From positions 1 through 41,027 of the forward strand of contig CAMCUQ010000009.1 of NCBI GenBank assembly GCA_945878775.1: a stretch of DNA of 41,027 bases, given 5' to 3'. The position numbers and the translations under genes were made by a program. The stretch's first letter is position 1. Each line of letters begins with the position of its first letter. Below, piece after piece: positions 36,849 to 41,027 of the stretch. The stretch is from Chthonomonas calidirosea (GTDB lineage Bacteria; Armatimonadota; Chthonomonadetes; Chthonomonadales; Chthonomonadaceae). The notes beneath the pieces are model-generated. The model was not told the origin of the DNA. It saw nothing but the letters and a program-made list of their open reading frames with translations, and made no database searches.

Positions 36849-37475
36849 ATGAACGCGTTTGCTGAAGAGGGAGAGATGAGGACGGTTTCGCTGTTGGAAC
36901 AGACCGATGCCATGCTTGTGAGGCAAACGCTTTGCGGGCAGGCTAACGCATATAACACGCTGGTACAACGCTACCAACGTCAAGTATACAATCTCGCCTA
37001 CCGCATGCTTGGCAATGCGGAAGATGCGGGTGACTTGGTGCAAGATACCTTTCTGCGTGCCTATGGCGCGTTGGCATCTTTTCGCCAAGATGCCAGCTTT
37101 CTGACTTGGCTCTATAAAATTGCGTCCAACCTATGTATTGATCTACTCCGTTCTCGAAAAACGCGCTATGCCCTCTCACTTGATGCAGAGACTGATGAGG
37201 GACGCGAACCCGCCGCAGATAGCCGTAGCAGTGCGCCAGAAGAGATAGCCGTGCGGGGAGCGGTGCAGGATGTGGTGCACCATGCCATACAAAACCTGCC
37301 AGAACGCTATCGTGTCGTCGTGATCATGCGACATTTGAACGACATGAGCGTAGAAGAAATTGCTCAGGCACTCGACCTGCCTACAGGGACAGTAAAAACA
37401 CACCTTTTCCGAGCGCGGGAGATGCTACGTGGTCGCCTACGCCCGGTATTGGAAATGGAAGCGGATGGAAAATAA
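36849..37475 (+). CDS. ECF-family RNA polymerase sigma factor
   Basis: This 208-residue sigma70-family factor has region 2 (about 38-105, with YNLAYRMLGNAEDAGDLVQDTFLRAY) and region 4 (about 145-195, with LPERYRVV and EEIAQALDLPTGTVKTHLFRAR) but no region 3, as in RpoE/SigW-type ECF factors. It redirects RNA polymerase to stress or envelope genes. ATG 36849 has no clear ribosome binding site; ATG 36876, after GAAGAGGGAG, is an alternative. Its stop lies inside the start of the anti-sigma gene. Confidence 0.93.
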   Translation: MNAFAEEGEMRTVSLLEQTDAMLVRQTLCGQANAYNTLVQRYQRQVYNLAYRMLGNAEDAGDLVQDTFLRAYGALASFRQDASFLTWLYKIASNLCIDLLRSRKTRYALSLDAETDEGREPAADSRSSAPEEIAVRGAVQDVVHHAIQNLPERYRVVVIMRHLNDMSVEEIAQALDLPTGTVKTHLFRAREMLRGRLRPVLEMEADGK

Positions 37476-38316
37476 ATACGAAAACAACCCGGAGGAGCGC
37501 CAGGAGTGGGGAGCCTACGCCACGCCACCGCCGACCTTCCACCTGAACTCAGATAAGCAAGAGGTTCAGCAAAACTCACCTGCAACGCTCTGCGTGCGTG
37601 TGCAAGAGATGCTCCCTTCTCTGGTCGATAACGATGGAACCATTAGACCGGAGATGGCAGCCGCTCTTTTCGCGCACCTTGCCGTTTGCCCTACCTGCGC
37701 CAAAGAGTTTGAGGAGATGCAACGCACAGTGGCGGTGCTGAACACCCTTGCCCTGCAACCTCTGCCCATGGACTTCTCTGGCGTCATCATGCATCGCATC
37801 GAACTGGAAATGGGAGGACTCTATGCAAAACAAGCTCCCCCTGCCACCAGTCCGATCTCCCAAGTGCAGACTGGCGAGAGCTACGCGACTGAACATATTA
37901 CCGATTTTGCTACCGTCAGCCAACTCCAGCACACCACGGTAGAGACGAGCGTAACCCAATCGACGCTCACCGCTTGGCAACGAGTCGTTGCATTGGGAGC
38001 CTTCTTTGCGACACTGCTTGTCTTCCTCTCTAGTGGTTGGGGACGCGCAACCTTGGGGGCTAGCCTCCAAACAGCGCGAGGGTGGTTGCGCCAGATAGCC
38101 CAAGCAACCGAAGAGATTCCCCTTTTGGGATGGGTGACAGGGCAGGCATTCTCCGTCATATCGCAATCTTTACATCTTTTAGAAGAGACGTATCGCACCC
38201 TTGGAGCCTCTGCTATGAAGGGGCTATTCGTAGATGTTGTTGTCGCAACAACCGTGATTGTCTTTGTGAATGGGCGCAAGTCCCAAGCACGCAAAGCAAG
38301 CACCGGAGGGCTTTAG
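37465..38316 (+). CDS. Zinc-finger anti-sigma factor, membrane-anchored
   Basis: From ATG 37465 this is 283 residues. It contains a ZAS-type zinc motif HLAVCPTC (His71, Cys75, Cys78), preceded by Cys43 and the helix CVRVQEML, then a membrane helix at about 174-193 and a second hydrophobic segment near 252-268. It should hold the ECF sigma factor at the membrane until a signal releases it. The ATG lies 11 bases before the end of the sigma gene, so the two are coupled. A GTG at 37429 extends the frame but has a worse start. Confidence 0.87.
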   Translation: MENKYENNPEERQEWGAYATPPPTFHLNSDKQEVQQNSPATLCVRVQEMLPSLVDNDGTIRPEMAAALFAHLAVCPTCAKEFEEMQRTVAVLNTLALQPLPMDFSGVIMHRIELEMGGLYAKQAPPATSPISQVQTGESYATEHITDFATVSQLQHTTVETSVTQSTLTAWQRVVALGAFFATLLVFLSSGWGRATLGASLQTARGWLRQIAQATEEIPLLGWVTGQAFSVISQSLHLLEETYRTLGASAMKGLFVDVVVATTVIVFVNGRKSQARKASTGGL

Positions 38317-38318
38317 CC

Positions 38319-39365
38319 TTGAAACATTACCTTCTTGCCCTCGTGGCACTCGTTACATTCGGAGTATACTTCCCCTGCCAAGCGCAGGACACGACGAAGC
38401 TTGCACCTAAAGGGGCTGACGCGGGAGCAACCGCCAACACCCGTTCGGATAAAGCACCTTCAACCTCCGCAAGTGCCCCCTCGGCGGATAGCGATTCCAA
38501 CTCTAATGCGGAACCGCTGATTATCGAGAAAAATCAGCATAGCAAATCGGTCTCGGTGAACAATATGCCTCTCATCGTAAAAGGGCATATCGACGGAGAT
38601 ATCGATGCGAATAACTCCACAGTGACCATTGAATCCACAGGTGCTGTCTCAGGAGTAATTCGATTGAGAAAGGGTACGCTTGTCAATCACTCCGACAATC
38701 CGATCAGTGTCTCAAACTCCAACACGCGCAACCAGAGTGTTTCGAGTGAAATGGTACATATTTCGGGGCAGTCTATCGGCGTCGTTACGACAGGTTCCTC
38801 CTCGAATTGGTTCTCACAGCAACTCGCGCTTTTGATACTTGGGCTACTCTGTGGGGGAGTCCTCTGTGCAACGGCTCCAGTCGCGACGCGTAAGGTCTCA
38901 AATGCTATTGATCTAGAGCCTGCCCGATGCCTGATAATCGGTGGGGCAGTAGCCATCGCCCTGGGGATGATCATGGTGTTCAACGCCAACCTGATCAGTA
39001 GCCCGATGCGCCTCTTTAGTTTGGCATGGTCGCCATTTGGGTTTGGGCTTTCGGTTGTGGTGCTTGGTGTACTCGCCTTTAGTTGGGTTTGTGGTTTGCG
39101 TCACTTGGGAAACTATGTCGCACAGCGCACCGGGCGTGAGAGTGATGGAACGCTCTTTGGGCGTCTTGTGTTGGGAATGTCTGTCCTTTTCGCGGTGAGC
39201 CTTGTTGTGGGTAGCCTTCTCATTCCTCTTGCGGTTCTGGGGCTATTGCTTCAGGGGTTGCTCACGGTCATGGGGCTAGGAGCCAGTGTCATCACCGGTT
39301 TTGGACGTGAGGCAAACTGGCTAGGCGCAACTATTCATCGGGGACCCAACTTCGGAAAACGATAG
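38319..39365 (+). CDS. Membrane protein with bactofilin-like segment, third gene of the sigma operon
   Basis: I place the start at TTG 38319, where GGAGGG lies nine bases upstream; the frame runs far upstream inside the anti-sigma gene but that part is a shadow. The 348-residue product begins with a signal peptide (about 1-23), a Ser/Ala/Asp-rich linker, then a beta-rich stretch (about 70-130, IVKGHIDGDIDANNSTVTIE) like the bactofilin/polymer-forming cytoskeletal fold, and four to six membrane helices. It sits three bases after the anti-sigma stop and may sense or build part of the envelope response. Function is unknown. Confidence 0.72.
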   Translation: MKHYLLALVALVTFGVYFPCQAQDTTKLAPKGADAGATANTRSDKAPSTSASAPSADSDSNSNAEPLIIEKNQHSKSVSVNNMPLIVKGHIDGDIDANNSTVTIESTGAVSGVIRLRKGTLVNHSDNPISVSNSNTRNQSVSSEMVHISGQSIGVVTTGSSSNWFSQQLALLILGLLCGGVLCATAPVATRKVSNAIDLEPARCLIIGGAVAIALGMIMVFNANLISSPMRLFSLAWSPFGFGLSVVVLGVLAFSWVCGLRHLGNYVAQRTGRESDGTLFGRLVLGMSVLFAVSLVVGSLLIPLAVLGLLLQGLLTVMGLGASVITGFGREANWLGATIHRGPNFGKR

Positions 39366-39719
39366 ATGGATGACTTTGAGAGTTTTGAAGTAGTCTATGC
39401 TTTTGTTCGGACGGTTCCTGCCGGAAAAGTGGTGACCTATGGTCAGATCGCAGAAGAGATCGCGACTGTTCGTCTCACCGCTCGAATGGTTGGAACCGCC
39501 ATGCGATACGCGCCCGTCGATGTTCCTTGGCAGAGAGTTGTTGGTGCAGAGGGTTCCCTCCCCATCGCAAAGCGCAGTCCTGAAATGTACCGCGTTCAGC
39601 GCGATTTATTGGAGAAAGAGGGGGTTGCATTTCTTTCTCAGGATAGCCCGCGAGTCGATATGCGCCGGTGTCAATGGCACTACCTGGAGCCTTCGCAAGG
39701 GAACCTCTTTGACGAATAG
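39366..39719 (+). CDS. Alkyltransferase-like (ATL) DNA-binding protein
   Basis: This 117-residue protein is the DNA-binding half of O6-alkylguanine-DNA alkyltransferase. The usual reactive motif PCHRV reads PWQRVV (54-59), so Trp55 replaces the acceptor cysteine. ATL proteins bind O6-alkylguanine without repairing it and flag it for nucleotide excision repair, for which uvrA lies elsewhere in the window. The winged-helix segment KVVTYGQIAEEI is intact. The ATG follows the previous TAG with no gap. Confidence 0.9.
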   Translation: MDDFESFEVVYAFVRTVPAGKVVTYGQIAEEIATVRLTARMVGTAMRYAPVDVPWQRVVGAEGSLPIAKRSPEMYRVQRDLLEKEGVAFLSQDSPRVDMRRCQWHYLEPSQGNLFDE

Positions 39720-39792
39720 AACACGGTGGGGCTAGTTTTCAGGATGAGGTGACGGAGGCTCAAACTCCCGTTATGCAAGGGGCGATAGCGGA

Positions 39793-40377
39793 ATGAGGAG
39801 AGAGAATTGGTATCTCTATCACTTCGATTTTGAACGCTACCTCGAATTGCGCCCCATCTTAGGGCGTGCACATGATCCCGCATCCCTAGAGCCTCTTGTT
39901 CAGGATACTGAGACTCAAACCATCTACGACGAACTCCTTGAAGGCTCCATTACCCTCGCTGTCGCACGTCATGCTATGGTCGAAACCCTCTGCTGTATAG
40001 GCGAACCCCTTGTCTTCGCAAGAGAGTTGTCTCGCCTCGTCTCCCATCTGAGCAAAATAAAGGAGGGCATAGAGGCATCAATAATCCTCAGTGAACTCCT
40101 TTCTGGTGGCTATAATCTCGATAAATGGCTCTTGCCTCCCTGCAAAACCTATGGGTTTCTGAAGCCCTCACAAACTGTGGAACTCGCAGAGAGCCTGCTC
40201 TACTACCTCAAAAAGCGCAAACGAAAACCAGGGCATGGCATTCTTCGTTTTCTGCACCGTATTTTGCTCGGCTTAACCGATGCGCCCCCTCCAGAACGAG
40301 ATACCCTCGAACACCTCACTCCCTTTATCGTGGAGGCAGCGGAGAACGGATTTGGCGTTGCCGTCGTTATCGCATGA
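39793..40377 (+). CDS. Unknown protein, 194 residues
   Basis: I do not recognise this family. The sequence is soluble, mostly helical, with an opening NWYLYHFDFERYLELRPIL, then helices with regular leucines (ELSRLVSHLSKIK, AESLLYYLKKRKRKPG). No signal peptide, membrane helix or catalytic motif is visible. It begins 73 bases after the ATL gene and its stop overlaps a 32-codon ORF (ATGA), making it the first of three small genes that end at an intrinsic terminator. The opening resembles immunity- or contact-type small proteins only in general style. Confidence 0.7.
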   Translation: MRRENWYLYHFDFERYLELRPILGRAHDPASLEPLVQDTETQTIYDELLEGSITLAVARHAMVETLCCIGEPLVFARELSRLVSHLSKIKEGIEASIILSELLSGGYNLDKWLLPPCKTYGFLKPSQTVELAESLLYYLKKRKRKPGHGILRFLHRILLGLTDAPPPERDTLEHLTPFIVEAAENGFGVAVVIA

Positions 40378-40472
40378 GCCAATCAGGTAATCTTGCTATT
40401 CCAACCACACGGTTTTCTATGGAACAACCCCTTTGTCGATGCACGGAAGCGCAGAAACATTCGGAACGATAA
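40374..40472 (+). CDS. Small ORF, 32 residues, coupled to the preceding gene
   Basis: A 32-codon frame starts at ATG 40374 inside the stop of the 194-residue gene (ATGA). Its TAA is directly followed by an ATG at 40473. The product starts MSQSGNLAIPTTRF and contains a CRC pair. There is no recognisable domain. The start-stop coupling is the only support, so it may be a real small protein or a spacer. Confidence 0.35.
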   Translation: MSQSGNLAIPTTRFSMEQPLCRCTEAQKHSER

Positions 40473-40496
40473 ATGGAGTTGCATGGAGGTGGCAAG

Positions 40497-40727
40497 ATGC
40501 CCAATCTCGTTGAATCTTCCTCCCTTACCCTCTCCACTGATGAGGCGATGGGATTACTAGAGGTCTGTTTGATGAGCGAAATAGAGTTTGATGAGACACA
40601 GCAGAGAGCCTTAATGAAGTTAAGCCTCTACTGTAGAGAGGCGTACTCAAAATATCGACAGAGCGAGCGAAATTCACTTTTAACGGAAAGCAATCATAAT
40701 TTACCTCCCATACTCATCGTGGCTTAA
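40497..40727 (+). CDS. Small unknown protein, 76 residues
   Basis: ATG 40497 is preceded by a strong ribosome binding site (GGAGGTGG, about seven bases upstream), so I prefer it to ATG 40473. The protein is acidic in its first half, with a likely helix-turn-helix-like pair of helices (STDEAMGLLEVCLMSEI and ETQQRALMKLSLYCREAYSK). No family is recognised. An intrinsic terminator follows 36 bases after the stop, which makes it the last gene of its operon. Confidence 0.6.
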   Translation: MPNLVESSSLTLSTDEAMGLLEVCLMSEIEFDETQQRALMKLSLYCREAYSKYRQSERNSLLTESNHNLPPILIVA

Positions 40728-40763
40728 GAGTGCGTGAACTTTGGTTTTTTCTGCTCTCCTTTA

Positions 40764-40817
40764 AGCGTCCGCACCCTGCTCAATGACGAGCTTCCGGTGC
40801 AGACGCTCTTTTTTTGT
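40764..40817 (+). terminator. Intrinsic terminator after the small-ORF operon
   Basis: AGCGTC-C-GCACC pairs with GGTGC-A-GACGCT (one internal C-A mismatch); an inner GCTC/GAGC stem may extend it. A run of seven T follows (40809-40816), as in a rho-independent terminator. Confidence 0.8.
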
Positions 40818-40835
40818 GAACTTTCTCCGCTTGCA

Positions 40836-40928
40836 ACCGTCTAGGGGAATAGGGGAGGAAACTCCCAAGCGAATGCTTAACTCACCTTACGCAGCGTATA
40901 GGTTAGAGGTAGCCTTAGACGGTATACT
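40836..40928 (+). promoter_or_regulatory. Transposase 5' region: inverted repeat and near-consensus -10 box
   Basis: ACCGTCTAGGG (40836-40846) and CCTTAGACGGT (40913-40923) form an 11-base inverted repeat with one mismatch. A smaller GGGAG-GAAA-CTCCC stem lies within it. TATACT at 40923-40928 ends six bases before the transposase ATG, so a promoter there would give a leaderless or nearly leaderless mRNA. No good -35 box or ribosome binding site is visible. Confidence 0.5.
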
Positions 40929-40934
40929 CCCATC

Positions 40935-41027
40935 ATGGACAAACAACTCCTTGATCTCTACTCCGACTATCTGATTTGTTCCTTTGGGCAGACCACCGCG
41001 ACAGGTCTCTCCACGCTCCTTGAGGGA
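40935..41027 (+). CDS. Insertion-sequence transposase, N-terminal fragment (cut by window end)
   Basis: The frame from ATG 40935 is open to the window edge and encodes MDKQLLDLYSDYLI then SFGQTTATGLSTLLEG. This opening is characteristic of an IS4/IS701-like transposase group, in which the next residues usually read GEISHDKITRFL. Only 31 residues are visible, so the catalytic DDE residues and the right end of the element lie outside. The left terminal repeat was not identified with confidence. Confidence 0.75.
   Translation, partial: MDKQLLDLYSDYLICSFGQTTATGLSTLLEG

Noticed and set aside
38082-38318. Extended N-terminus of the bactofilin-like protein inside the anti-sigma gene
   Set aside because: It is out of frame with a well-supported anti-sigma gene, and a TTG with GGAGGG upstream gives a proper signal peptide.

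Overview
The window reads as one contiguous bacterial chromosome segment. It is gene-dense, by eye around 50-55% GC, with short intergenic gaps and many ATGA/GTGA/TTGA start-stop overlaps. The envelope proteins (DUF3857 transglutaminase-like protein, DUF5117-type metalloprotease, two secreted M16 peptidase-like proteins, an SLH-domain protein) and a prepilin-like protein with an H-X9-DG C-terminus are common in Armatimonadota, Planctomycetota and related diderm phyla. Armatimonadota is my best guess, at low to moderate confidence. There is no rRNA, tRNA or CRISPR array that I can see.

Left part (1-9041). A gene-free 350 bp leader is followed by a translationally coupled pair of exported proteins (transglutaminase-like, then zinc metalloprotease) and a prepilin-type protein. 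Convergent to these is a minus-strand operon: an amino-acid ABC importer whose binding protein and permease are fused in one polypeptide, its ATPase, and an acetamidase/formamidase.

Centre-left (9100-17850). From a strong TTGACA/TATACT promoter run accB (biotin carboxyl carrier protein), hom (homoserine dehydrogenase), a B12-binding radical SAM protein resembling HpnJ, and a small NIL-domain protein. A two-gene restriction-modification system follows: a beta-class DNA methyltransferase coupled by ATGA to an endonuclease that resembles NotI (four-cysteine metal site plus a D...E-x-Q nuclease core). It converges on uvrA.

Centre (17950-26023, minus strand). A catalytic M16 peptidase is coupled to an M16 homologue that lost its zinc ligands. 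Then come a DUF1259 protein, an acyl-CoA synthetase, a zinc-type alcohol dehydrogenase and a PBP4-type D-Ala-D-Ala carboxypeptidase.

Centre-right (26108-33199, plus strand). This stretch holds a TPR protein, a MobA-like nucleotidyltransferase, an MFS transporter, cdsA, an SLH-domain protein, then asd and dapA from their own TTGACA promoter. With hom upstream, asd and dapA cover the aspartate-to-lysine/threonine branch.

Right part (33228-41027). Twenty-eight bases after dapA lies the most unusual gene: a membrane-anchored STAND-type NTPase with a C-terminal array of six near-identical 32-residue repeats, predicted to lie on the other side of the membrane. It is coupled to a GNAT acetyltransferase. 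Next are an ECF sigma factor, its zinc-finger anti-sigma and a membrane protein with a bactofilin-like segment, then an alkyltransferase-like (ATL) DNA-repair protein with Trp in place of the reactive Cys. Three small unknown ORFs end at a clear intrinsic terminator. The window stops inside the 5' end of an insertion-sequence transposase.

The best candidates for something undescribed are the NotI-like restriction system and the transmembrane STAND/repeat protein with its GNAT partner.
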